Source: Bryobacterales bacterium (GTDB lineage: Bacteria; Acidobacteriota; Terriglobia; Bryobacterales; Bryobacteraceae). Taken from it: a DNA stretch of 10,957 nucleotides. This document shows, in pieces, positions 1-8,900 of the stretch. The position numbers were made by a program, and so were the translations under genes. The notes under the pieces were generated by a model. The model saw nothing but the letters and a program-made list of their open reading frames with translations. It did no database searches and was not told the DNA's origin. Location: positions 18,034-28,990 of the forward strand of contig PLMF01000177.1 in the NCBI GenBank assembly GCA_003142355.1. Direction: 5' to 3'. Each line of letters starts with the position of its first letter. The stretch's first letter is position 1.

Positions 1-1283
1 GAGGTGAACATGCGATAAGGCTCGTCAGCGCCCTTGGTGATGAGATCGTCTATGAGGATTCCGGTATAGCCTTCGGTGCGGCCGATGACGACGGCATCCT
101 TCCCACCCAGACGGCACGCGGCATTCATGCCGGCGACCAAGCCCTGGCAGCCGGCCTCTTCATAGCCGGACGTTCCGTTGATCTGGCCGGCGAGATAGAG
201 TCCGGCGATGCATTTGACCTGCAGCGTGCGATCGAGTTCCCGCGGGTCGATCGCATCGTATTCTATGGCATAGCCGGGGCGAATCATCTCGGCGCGCTCA
301 AGACCCGGGATGGAAGCCACCACCGCAGTCTGCACGTCGATCGGCATGCTGGTGGACATGCCATTTACGTATACCTCGTTGGTGTCGAGGCCTTCGGGTT
401 CCAGGAAAATCTGGTGACGCGGCTTATCGGGAAACTTGACGATCTTGTCCTCGATGGAGGGACAATAGCGCGGGCCGACGCCTGCGATCTGGCCGCTGTA
501 AAGCGGGGAACGCGGGATGGCTTCTCGCAGTATCCGCCGCGTCTCCTCCGTGGTATAGCCGATGTGGCAGTGGATCTGCGGGCGATCGATCTTCCCGGTG
601 AGGAACGAGAACGGCGTTGGCTCGGCATCGCCGGGCTGCGGTTCGAACCGGCTCCAGTCGATGGTGCGGCCATCCAGGCGCGGCGGCGTTCCAGTCTTGA
701 GACGGGTCCACTTCAGACCGAGGGTGCGGAGTTGATCGCCCAGCAACTGCGAGGGCGCTTCCCCATTCCGGCCACACGTGTACTGCATCTCGCCGACATG
801 CGCCAGGCCGTTCAGAAAGGTGCCGGTGGTGACGATCACGGCGCCGGCCTCGATGGCGCGGCCGTCACGCAACTGAACCCCCCTGACACAGCGGTTCTGA
901 ATCGTAAGCGCGGCCACTTCAGCCTGCTTGATCCGAAGGTTGGGTTCCTTCTCGAGAACTTCGCGCATGCGGATGCGGTACATCTTCTTGTCCATCTGCG
1001 CGCGGGGCGACCAGACGGCCGGGCCGCGGCTGGTGTTGAGAAGGCGGAACTGGATGCCGACGGCGTCCGCGAGCTCGCCCATGACGCCGCCGAGGGCATC
1101 GATCTCGCGCACCAGGTGGCCCTTGGCGATGCCTCCGATGGCGGGGTTGCACGACATCTGCGCCACCAGGTCGAGATTCATGGTGACGATGGCGGTCCGC
1201 AGACCCATGCGCGCGCAAGCGCGGGCGGCTTCGCACCCGGCGTGACCGGCGCCGACGACCACAACGTCGTATCTCTCGTGCAT
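1..1283 (-). CDS. mnmG: tRNA uridine-5-carboxymethylaminomethyl modification enzyme MnmG (GidA), C-terminus off the window
   Basis: Translation of the minus strand from the ATG at 1283 gives 427 complete residues that match the MnmG/GidA family. Seen in the sequence: an N-terminal FAD-binding glycine motif [10 protein letters not shown] (residues 7-16), [14 protein letters not shown] around Cys45, TTGTFL in the middle, and YCPSIEDK with Cys274. Cys45 and Cys274 appear to correspond to the two conserved cysteines (47 and 277) of the E. coli enzyme. The last residues in view, EPYRMFT, also match. Family knowledge: with MnmE this cytosolic flavoenzyme installs the carboxymethylaminomethyl group on wobble U34 of certain tRNAs, using FAD and NADH. 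E. coli MnmG has 629 residues, so about 200 C-terminal residues lie beyond position 1; the gene is cut by the window edge, not broken. No Shine-Dalgarno sequence precedes the start, which lies 18 bases from the divergent purD start. Confidence 0.96.
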   Translation of the reverse strand, partial: MHERYDVVVVGAGHAGCEAARACARMGLRTAIVTMNLDLVAQMSCNPAIGGIAKGHLVREIDALGGVMGELADAVGIQFRLLNTSRGPAVWSPRAQMDKKMYRIRMREVLEKEPNLRIKQAEVAALTIQNRCVRGVQLRDGRAIEAGAVIVTTGTFLNGLAHVGEMQYTCGRNGEAPSQLLGDQLRTLGLKWTRLKTGTPPRLDGRTIDWSRFEPQPGDAEPTPFSFLTGKIDRPQIHCHIGYTTEETRRILREAIPRSPLYSGQIAGVGPRYCPSIEDKIVKFPDKPRHQIFLEPEGLDTNEVYVNGMSTSMPIDVQTAVVASIPGLERAEMIRPGYAIEYDAIDPRELDRTLQVKCIAGLYLAGQINGTSGYEEAGCQGLVAGMNAACRLGGKDAVVIGRTEGYTGILIDDLITKGADEPYRMFT

Positions 1284-1286
1284 TGA

Positions 1287-1292
1287 TATGAT
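1287..1292 (+). promoter_or_regulatory. -10-like hexamer for purD, overlapping the mnmG -10
   Basis: TATGAT, one mismatch from TATAAT, ends 9 bases before the purD ATG at 1302, and no Shine-Dalgarno sequence lies between. It shares two bases with the minus-strand TACAAT at 1291-1296, so RNA polymerase could not open both promoters at once. No clear -35 box is visible upstream within mnmG. Inference from motif and spacing. Confidence 0.4.
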
Positions 1293-1296
1293 TGTA
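1291..1296 (-). promoter_or_regulatory. -10-like hexamer for mnmG, leaderless arrangement
   Basis: Read on the minus strand this is TACAAT, one mismatch from TATAAT, followed by exactly 7 bases and the mnmG ATG. Transcription would then begin at or within a base or two of the start codon. No convincing -35 box is seen at the usual distance, which lies inside purD. This is inference from motif and spacing only. Confidence 0.4.
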
Positions 1297-1301
1297 CCGA
1301 A

Positions 1302-2546
1302 ATGAAGATTCTGGTCCTGGGCGGCGGAGGCCGCGAGCACGCGCTGGCATGGAAACTGGCGCAGTCGCCGGGGGTATCGGTGTTTGCGGCGCCTGGCAAT
1401 CCGGGCATCGCGAAAGTCGGGACGTGCCTGCCGGTTGTGGCGGGCGCCTCCTATCTCGAGATGGCGGAAGCCATCGGTGCGGACCTGACGGTAGTAGGGC
1501 CGGAAGCGCCCCTGGTGGCGGGGGTGGTGGATGCGTTCCGGGCGCGCGGCCGGAAGATCGTGGGGCCGGACAGCAACGCGGCGCAGCTCGAAGGCAGCAA
1601 AATCTTCTCAAAGAACTTTTTGAAACAAAGTAACATGCCCACGGCGGAGTTCGTGACCGTCGAAAACGAGACCGATGCGCGCCAGGCGCTCGACCGTTTC
1701 GGCTTTCCGGTGGTGTTGAAAGCCGACGGGCTGGCGGCGGGCAAGGGCGTGATCGTCGCGCACGACCGCCAGGAGGCCGAAGCGGCGCTGGGCACGCTCA
1801 AGGGCCGGCTGGTAATCGAAGAGTTTCTACGCGGCGAAGAGGTGAGCTTTATCGCGCTGTGCGACGGGCGGGATGTTGTGCCGCTGGCGCCCACCGAGGA
1901 CCACAAAGCAGTCTTCGACGGCGACACGGGGCCGAACACCGGTGGCATGGGCGCGTATTGCGATGGCGCCATTCTCACCGAAGCGCAGACGAAAGAGATC
2001 TTGGATGGCGTCATCTATCCGACGGTGGAAGCCATGCGCTTCACGGGATTCCTGTACGCCGGATTGATGATGACACAGGCGGGACCGAAGGTGCTGGAGT
2101 TCAACGTGCGGCTGGGCGATCCGGAGACGCAGCCGCTAATGCACCGGATGGCGTCGGATTTCGTGCCGGCGCTGATGGCGGCGGCCAGCGGCGAGTTGGC
2201 CGGCGTGAAACTGGAATGGCGCAGCGGGCCGAGCGTGTGCGTGGTGCTGGCATCGGGCGGGTATCCGGGCCCGTACGAGACCGGCAAAGCGATCCGCGGG
2301 ATCGACGCGGCGGAAGCGGCCGGCGCGACGGTGTTCCACGCGGGAACACGCATGGGCGCGGCCGGCCTCGAGACGGCTGGCGGGCGCGTGCTCGGCGTGA
2401 CGGCAGCGGGGCAGGATTTGGCCCGCGCGATCGACAGCGCCTATCAAGCCGCGCGGCACATCCGCTTCGACGGCATGCATTACCGTCAGGATATTGGCCG
2501 CAGGGGGCTCGGACGGTCTCACTCCGGGCCGCAAACTTCGCTATAA
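1302..2546 (+). CDS. purD: Phosphoribosylamine-glycine ligase (GAR synthetase) PurD
   Basis: The 414-residue product matches PurD along its whole length; the family is usually about 420-430 residues. Seen: the N-terminal GGGGREHAL motif (residues 7-15), GPEAPLVAG, the ATP-grasp segment [25 protein letters not shown] at residues 208-219, and [13 protein letters not shown] at residues 265-277. In that last motif, Glu266 and Asn268 are the probable Mg-ATP ligands. The C-terminus has the usual YRQDIG sequence. Family knowledge: this cytosolic enzyme joins 5-phosphoribosylamine and glycine with ATP, the second step of de novo purine synthesis. The ATG at 1302 was chosen because [14 protein letters not shown] is the standard family start; no Shine-Dalgarno sequence precedes it. 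The gene diverges from mnmG and ends only 8 bases before the helicase gene, with no visible terminator between, so read-through is possible. Confidence 0.97.
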   Translation: MKILVLGGGGREHALAWKLAQSPGVSVFAAPGNPGIAKVGTCLPVVAGASYLEMAEAIGADLTVVGPEAPLVAGVVDAFRARGRKIVGPDSNAAQLEGSKIFSKNFLKQSNMPTAEFVTVENETDARQALDRFGFPVVLKADGLAAGKGVIVAHDRQEAEAALGTLKGRLVIEEFLRGEEVSFIALCDGRDVVPLAPTEDHKAVFDGDTGPNTGGMGAYCDGAILTEAQTKEILDGVIYPTVEAMRFTGFLYAGLMMTQAGPKVLEFNVRLGDPETQPLMHRMASDFVPALMAAASGELAGVKLEWRSGPSVCVVLASGGYPGPYETGKAIRGIDAAEAAGATVFHAGTRMGAAGLETAGGRVLGVTAAGQDLARAIDSAYQAARHIRFDGMHYRQDIGRRGLGRSHSGPQTSL

Positions 2547-2547
2547 C
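2542..2547 (+). promoter_or_regulatory. -10-like hexamer before the PLD-SNF2 gene
   Basis: TATAAC, one mismatch from TATAAT, spans the purD stop codon and is followed by 7 bases and the ATG at 2555. This is the same geometry as at mnmG. No -35 box or Shine-Dalgarno sequence is visible, so if it is active the transcript would be leaderless or nearly so. It could let the restriction genes be transcribed independently of purD. Inference only. Confidence 0.35.
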
Positions 2548-2554
2548 AGAGTGG

Positions 2555-5500
2555 ATGCCGCGCATCTTCGATAACATCGAACAGCAGCTTCTACCCGCCC
2601 TGCGTCAGGCGGTCGACCTTTCCGACCGAGCAGACTTTTGCGTCGGCTATTTCAACTTGCGAGGCTGGAAACAGATCGCCTCTAACGTAGAACGGTGGCC
2701 CGGAGGCGAAGGCAATTGCTGCCGGCTGCTGATCGGAATGCAGCGCCTGCCTCAAGATGAACTGCGCGATGCGCTGAGCCTCGTTCATCCGTCGAGCGAT
2801 CTTGACCTCCAGACGGCCGTCCGCCTGAAGAAGCAGATGGCCGAGGACTTCCGCGACCAACTCACCTTCGGAGCGCCCACCAACGAAGACGAGTTAGGTC
2901 TGCGGCGTCTCGCGGCGCAAATCAGATCCCGCAAGGTGGCCGTCAAACTCTTCCTCCGCCATCCCCTGCACGCCAAACTCTACTTGTTCTTCCGCCCCGA
3001 TCCCATTAACCCCGAAGTAGGCTATCTCGGAAGCAGCAACCTCACCTGGGCCGGACTCCAAAAGCAAGGCGAATTGAACGTCGATGTAATGGATCGCGAC
3101 GCGTGCCGCAAACTGGCAACCTGGTTCGAAGAGCGCTGGAACGACATCTGGTGTCTTGACATCTCCGACGAACTGGCCGGCGTCATCGACCAGAGCTGGG
3201 CCCGAGAGACCCAGATACCGCCGTATCACATCTACGTCAAGATCGCCTACCACCTCTGCCAGGACGCCCGTGAAGGGCTCGTTCAGTTTCGCATACCGAA
3301 AGTCTTTGGAGCCAAGCTCTTTGCCTTTCAGATCGCCGCGGTCCAACTCGCTGCGCGGCACGTGACGCGGCGCGGCGGCGTGCTTATAGGCGACGTTGTC
3401 GGCCTCGGCAAAACGCTGATGGCTACCGCGCTGGCGCGCATGCTCGAAGACGAGCAGGATCTGGAAACCTTGATTCTCTGCCCCAAGAACCTGGTGTCGA
3501 TGTGGCAAGACTATCGAGAACGGTACGGGCTGCGAGGAAAGGTGATGTCCTATACCCGCGTGCTCCAGGAACTTCCGTCCCTCAAGCGTTATCGTCTCGT
3601 CATTCTCGACGAAAGCCACAACCTGAGGAATCGCGAGGGACGCCGCTATCGGGTAATCTACGATTACATTCAGCAGAACGAATGCCGCTGCGTTCTTCTA
3701 TCCGCGACCCCCTACAACAAGGCTTTCACCGACCTCTCGACTCAGCTCCGGCTGTTCATCCCGGACGACAAGGACCTCGGCTTCCGTCCCGATGCGCTCC
3801 TCAAGTCCCTTGGCGGCGAAGCCGGGTTCGTTCGCAATTATCAGGCCTCCGTCCGGTCCCTTGCAGCCTTTGAAAAAAGCACTTTCGCCGATGACTGGCG
3901 CGAGTTGATGCGTCACTACATGGTCCGCAGAACCCGCAGTTTCATCCGGGATGTGTACGCCGAACCGGACCCGGACAACGGCCGCAAGTTTCTCCGCTTT
4001 GAGGACGGCACGCGGTCCTATTTTCCGGCTCGAATCCCGAAGACGATCAAGTTTCCCATCGACGAGAAGAACCCCAAGGACACCTACGCGAAACTATACG
4101 GCCAGCCGATCGTGGGTCTCGTGAATGCCCTGAAGCTGCCGCGCTACGGTCTTGGGAACTACGTCGCAGCCGCCCCGGATTCCCCCCCGACTCAAGCCGA
4201 GGCGCGCATCTTGCAAGACTTGTCCCGCGCCGGACGCCGCCTGATGGGTTTTTGCCGCACCAATTTGTTTAAGCGGCTCGAAAGCAGTGGGCACTCCTTC
4301 CTCCTCTCCGTGGAGCGCCACATTCTCCGAAACTACGTTTTCCTTCACGCGCTCGAAAATGGGCTTCCAGTGCCAATCGGATCGCAGGACGCCGAGGTGC
4401 TCGACACGCGCTTCGCGGACGATGACCGCTCCAATGCAGCCGATGAAATGTTTACAGGGGAGGCCCCGGACGCCGAACTCAACGCACACCCGCTGCGCAC
4501 CGAAGAGGACTTCCGAACACGCGCGGCCCTGGTTTATCGGGAATACTCGACCCGTTCGAAGAAACACTTCAACTGGCTGGCTTCCTCGCTATTCCGCCGC
4601 GGGGCGCTGGCCGCCGGGTTGAGCGCCGATTCGGCCGCGCTGCTTCGAATCTTCGATGCCTGCCCCGGTTGGAATCCGGATCGGGACACCAAGCTACAGG
4701 CCCTCTACGCTCTTGTGACTCGGACTCACCCCAGCGAAAAGGTGCTGGTCTTCACTCAATTTGCGGATACCGCCCGCTACCTGGCCGCGGAGCTCCGAAA
4801 AAAGAACCTCAGCGCCGTAAGCGGGGTGACTGGCGACGACGACGATCCTACCGCGCTCGCCTGGCGGTTTAGCCCGGTGAGCAACGAGAAGCGCGATAAG
4901 GTCAAACCGGCCGAAGAGTTGCGCGTGCTCGTCGCGACGGATGTCCTCAGCGAGGGTCAGAACCTTCAGGATTGCGCCATTGTCGTCAACTTCGACCTGC
5001 CCTGGGCCATCATCCGGCTCATTCAGCGTGCCGGCCGCGTCGACCGTATCGGCCAGCAGGCGCAGTGCATTCTGTGCTACTCCTTCCTACCGGCCGAGGG
5101 CGTTGAGCGCATCATTCGCCTCAGGAACCGCGTCCGCCGGCGTTTGAACGAAAACGCCGAGGTGGTCGGATCGGACGAAGCGTTCTTCGAGGACGAGAGC
5201 AATGAATCCGCCATGCTCGATCTCTATAACGAACGCTCCGGCATCCTCGATGGCGACGATGACGGAGAGGTCGATCTCGCTTCCTACGCGTATCGAATCT
5301 GGAAAGAAGCCATCGAGCGCGATCCCTCCTTGCAGAAGACCATTCCGGATCTGCCCGCCGTCGTCTACTCCACCCAGCCGCACTCGCCTTCTCCCGGCCG
5401 CCCGGAAGGCGTTCTGGTCTATATGCGGTCGCCCACGGATAACGATGCGCTCGTATGGATGGATCGTAGTGGGAACGCCGTAACCGAGTCGCAGTTGACC

Positions 5501-5950
5501 ATTCTGAAAGCGGCCCAATGCAGTCCGGATACCGCCGCCCTGCCTCGTCTCGAATGCCACCACGAACTAGTCCGGCGTGCGGTGGAGATGTCCGCCACGG
5601 AGGAAAAGACCCTGGGCGGCGCTCTCGGCCGCCCTTCCGGAGCGCGGTTCCGCACCTACGAACGCCTCAAAAAGTATGCTTTGGAGGTTTATGGCACCCT
5701 GTTTGACACCATCGAGCTTCGCAAGGCCATTGACGAGATTTACCGGTTTCCCCTTCAGCAATCGGCAACGGACCAACTGAATCGCCAGATGAAGAATTCA
5801 CATGACGCCCAGCAACTCGCGGAACTTGCCATGGCGTTGCGCGAGGAAGGCCGCCTCTGCCTTGTGCAGGAAGAAGCGGTTGCTCAAGAACCCAGGATCA
5901 TCTGCTCGCTCGGACTTTCCGCGGCGGCGAACGGCGGGAGCCTCACGTAG
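2555..5950 (+). CDS. PLD-like nuclease domain fused to SNF2-family helicase/translocase (restriction-system ATPase)
   Basis: The 1131-residue product begins at the first ATG after the purD stop. The reading frame stays open upstream over purD, but that stretch (1859-2554) resembles no protein. Domains seen: an N-terminal phospholipase-D-like region with YFNLRGW (32-38), H139-x-K141 and GSSNLT (159-164); SNF2 motif I GDVVGLGKT (279-287, Lys286); DESH box (352-355); SATP motif III (383-386); a long insert; KVLVFTQF (729-736); ATDVLSEGQNL (794-804); and QRAGRVDRIGQ (824-834). The C-terminal 280 residues have no domain I recognise. Family knowledge: PLD domains of this type can hydrolyse DNA as dimers, and SNF2 ATPases translocate on duplex DNA. 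The aspartate of the full HKD motif is absent at its usual place. Lying 2 bases before the methyltransferase, this is inferred to be the restriction/translocation subunit. Enzymatic activity is unproven. Confidence 0.9.
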   Translation: MPRIFDNIEQQLLPALRQAVDLSDRADFCVGYFNLRGWKQIASNVERWPGGEGNCCRLLIGMQRLPQDELRDALSLVHPSSDLDLQTAVRLKKQMAEDFRDQLTFGAPTNEDELGLRRLAAQIRSRKVAVKLFLRHPLHAKLYLFFRPDPINPEVGYLGSSNLTWAGLQKQGELNVDVMDRDACRKLATWFEERWNDIWCLDISDELAGVIDQSWARETQIPPYHIYVKIAYHLCQDAREGLVQFRIPKVFGAKLFAFQIAAVQLAARHVTRRGGVLIGDVVGLGKTLMATALARMLEDEQDLETLILCPKNLVSMWQDYRERYGLRGKVMSYTRVLQELPSLKRYRLVILDESHNLRNREGRRYRVIYDYIQQNECRCVLLSATPYNKAFTDLSTQLRLFIPDDKDLGFRPDALLKSLGGEAGFVRNYQASVRSLAAFEKSTFADDWRELMRHYMVRRTRSFIRDVYAEPDPDNGRKFLRFEDGTRSYFPARIPKTIKFPIDEKNPKDTYAKLYGQPIVGLVNALKLPRYGLGNYVAAAPDSPPTQAEARILQDLSRAGRRLMGFCRTNLFKRLESSGHSFLLSVERHILRNYVFLHALENGLPVPIGSQDAEVLDTRFADDDRSNAADEMFTGEAPDAELNAHPLRTEEDFRTRAALVYREYSTRSKKHFNWLASSLFRRGALAAGLSADSAALLRIFDACPGWNPDRDTKLQALYALVTRTHPSEKVLVFTQFADTARYLAAELRKKNLSAVSGVTGDDDDPTALAWRFSPVSNEKRDKVKPAEELRVLVATDVLSEGQNLQDCAIVVNFDLPWAIIRLIQRAGRVDRIGQQAQCILCYSFLPAEGVERIIRLRNRVRRRLNENAEVVGSDEAFFEDESNESAMLDLYNERSGILDGDDDGEVDLASYAYRIWKEAIERDPSLQKTIPDLPAVVYSTQPHSPSPGRPEGVLVYMRSPTDNDALVWMDRSGNAVTESQLTILKAAQCSPDTAALPRLECHHELVRRAVEMSATEEKTLGGALGRPSGARFRTYERLKKYALEVYGTLFDTIELRKAIDEIYRFPLQQSATDQLNRQMKNSHDAQQLAELAMALREEGRLCLVQEEAVAQEPRIICSLGLSAAANGGSLT

Positions 5951-5952
5951 CC

Positions 5953-8900
5953 ATGCCCATCCAGCCAGCGCGCGTCAAGGAATGCCTGGGAAGCTTCGAC
6001 TTTCGCCGCCTCTTCGTTGAGGAATTGGGGTGGTCGCGGCCTTCGTCGGACAGGCCGGTGACATTTTCGGCCGCCGGGGAGGAATTTTCCCGCCGTCAGA
6101 TCGCGCAACTTGGAGGCGTCTCCGTGTTGGAAGTCACGGTCTCCGCGGGCACAATCCCGGCCGCCAAGGTGCGCGCCGCCGTGCACAAGGAGATTGCGGG
6201 ACTGCACCAGGAAAACCTCCTGATCTTCGTCAACGGGACCCGAAACGAGAGCCTGTGGTATTGGGTCAAACGGGATGACGGTAAATCCTACCCGCGCGAT
6301 CATTATTTTGAGATCCACCAGCCCGGCGATCTCTTTCTGAGCAAACTCAGCGCCCTGGTCTTCGAGGTCGGCGAACTCGATCCAACCGGCGACATGTCCG
6401 TGGTCGAAGTCGCCAAACGGCTCCGCGAAGCGCTCGATATCGAGCGCGTCACCAGGAAGTTCTACGACGAATTCCGCGCCCAGCACATCGCCTTCATCGA
6501 ACTCATCCACGGCATCGCCAATGAGCGAGACCGCCGCTGGTACGCCTCCGTCCTCCTCAACCGTCTGATGTTCATCTACTTCCTGCAAAAGAAGGGATTC
6601 ATCGACAACAACGACCAGGACTACCTGCAACACAAGCTCGAAGCCACCCAAAAGCAGGGGCGCAATCTCTTCTACGCCAACTTCCTGAAGCTACTGTTCT
6701 TCGAAGGGTTCGCCAAAACCGAAGACCAGCGAAGCGCCGCCGCCCGCCAGGTTCTGGGAAAGATCAAGTACCTCAACGGCGGTCTCTTCCTGCCGCACAA
6801 GGTTGAGATTGACAACCCGGACATCGCCATTCCCGACAAGGCCTTCGAAAACATCTTCGCCCTATTCCGCCGCTACTCGTGGAACCTGAACGACGTGCCC
6901 GGCGAGGACGACGACGAGATCAATCCCGACGTCCTCGGCTACATCTTCGAGAAGTACATCAACCAGAAGGCCTTCGGCGCTTACTACACGCCGCCCGAAA
7001 TCACAGGGTACCTCTGCGAGCGGACCATTCACCAGGTCATTCTCGAGAAGGTCAGGAACACGCCGGTCCCCGGATCGAAGAACCGCGACTACGCCTCCAT
7101 TCCCGATCTGCTGATGGATCTCGACAATGACCTCTGCCGTCTCCTGATCCACGAAATCCTGCCCAACCTCAGCGTTCTCGACCCCGCCTGCGGTTCCGGC
7201 GCTTTCCTGGTCGCCGCCATGAAGACGCTCCTCAACATCTACGGTCCGGTGGTTGGCAAGATCAAGTTCGGCACCAGCGCCAACTTGAAAAAGTGGTTGC
7301 GCCAGATGGAAGAGGCCCACCGCAGCATCGGCTACTTCATCCGCAAGAGGATCATCACGGACAACCTGTTCGGCGTGGACATCATGGAGGAGGCCACCGA
7401 AATCGCCCGCCTGCGCTTGTTTCTGGCGCTGGTAGCCTCGGCCGACGACGTAGAACAACTCGAACCACTGCCCAACATCGACTTCAATATCCTTCCCGGC
7501 AACTCCCTGATCGGGTTGATGCGAGTGGATGACCAGGAGTTCAATAGCCGCCACAAGCAAGGCGACCTGTTTCAGAAGTCTTACCGCGATTTGCTCGCCG
7601 AAAAGAACCGTCTCATTGGGACCTACCGCCATGCGGCCAGCTATTCGGACGACCTGCGGGAATTGCGCGACAACATCCAGGAAATGCAGCAGGACGCGGA
7701 AGCCACCCTCGACGAAATCCTGCTGAAGGAGTTTACCGGACTCGGCATCAAGTACGAGCAGCCTACGTGGGATCAGAAAAAGGGAGAGATGGGAAAGGTG
7801 TCGAAGCGCCAACTCAAACCCGCCGACATCCGCGCACTACGCCCCTTCCATTGGGGCTACCAGTTCGACGAGATTCTGAACGGCCAGCGTCGCGGCTTCG
7901 ACGTTATCATCACCAATCCGCCGTGGGAGATTTTCAAACCGAATTCCAAGGAGTTTTTCGAGCAGTACTCGGACCTGGTCAGCAAGAATAATATGACCAT
8001 CCACGACTTCGAAGCCGAGCAATCGAAGCTGCTCAAGAACTCAGCAATACGTGAAGCATGGATCGAGTATCTGTCTGGCTACCCGCATCAGGCGGCGTAT
8101 TTCCGTTCGGCCGCGAACTTCAAGAATCAGACGAGCGTAGTGAATGGCAAGAAGGTCGGCTCCGACACGAACTTCTACAAGCTCTTCGTCGAGCAGGCCT
8201 ATAATTTGCTGCACGATGGCGGTCGCTGCGGCATCATCACGCCGGGTGGCATCTATGCCGATCTGGGCGCCAAGCGCCTCCGGGAAATGTTGTTGCTCGA
8301 AGGCAAGGTGGACAGCCTGTTCGGCCTTACCAATGAACGGTACATCTTCGACGCGGTACATCACGCCCAGAAGTTCTGTATCCTCGTCTTCGAGAAATCC
8401 GGAGTGACCGAATCCTTCCGCGCCGCCTTTCGCATCAATACTCGCGAGGCTGTCGCACGCGACAAGCTGGACGAATTCCTGAACTCCGGCAAGGCTGATG
8501 TACGCCTGACCACCGATCTCATCCGCCGGCTGTCCCCAGACTCGCTTTCGATCATGGAATTCCAGAGCGAGATGGACGTCCGGATCGCCAAGAAAATGCT
8601 TCAGTTCCCACTCTTGGGCGAGCAATTACCGGGAACCTGGAACGTCCGGCTCGCTGCTGAGTTCCACATGACGAACGACAGCGGTCTGTTCAGGCAGGAG
8701 AAAGGCCGAAACCGGATACCCCTGATGGAGGGGAAAATGATCCAGCAGTTCGACTCGGCGTTTTCGAGCCCTCGCTATTGGGTCGCCGAAAAAGAGGGGC
8801 GCAAAGCAATTCTAGGGGGACGGCACGACTCGCGCCAACTTCTGGATTATCAGGGGTATAGACTTGCGTTTCGCGATGTGGCGAGCAACACGAACGAACG

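Noticed and set aside
414..1286. Long open frame of 290 codons on the plus strand opposite mnmG
   Set aside because: It is the antisense shadow of a clearly recognisable MnmG sequence in GC-rich DNA and shows no domain or protein-like composition.
1859..2554. Upstream extension of the PLD-SNF2 frame through purD (232 codons)
   Set aside because: The extension is Arg/Gly-rich out-of-frame purD sequence. Family-like sequence begins at the ATG at 2555, after the purD stop.
5953..6300. PD-(D/E)xK nuclease at the methyltransferase N-terminus, as in Type IIG enzymes
   Set aside because: The segment VSVLEVTVSAG has an acidic residue in a strand but no following E-x-K or D-x-K, so a catalytic centre cannot be supported.
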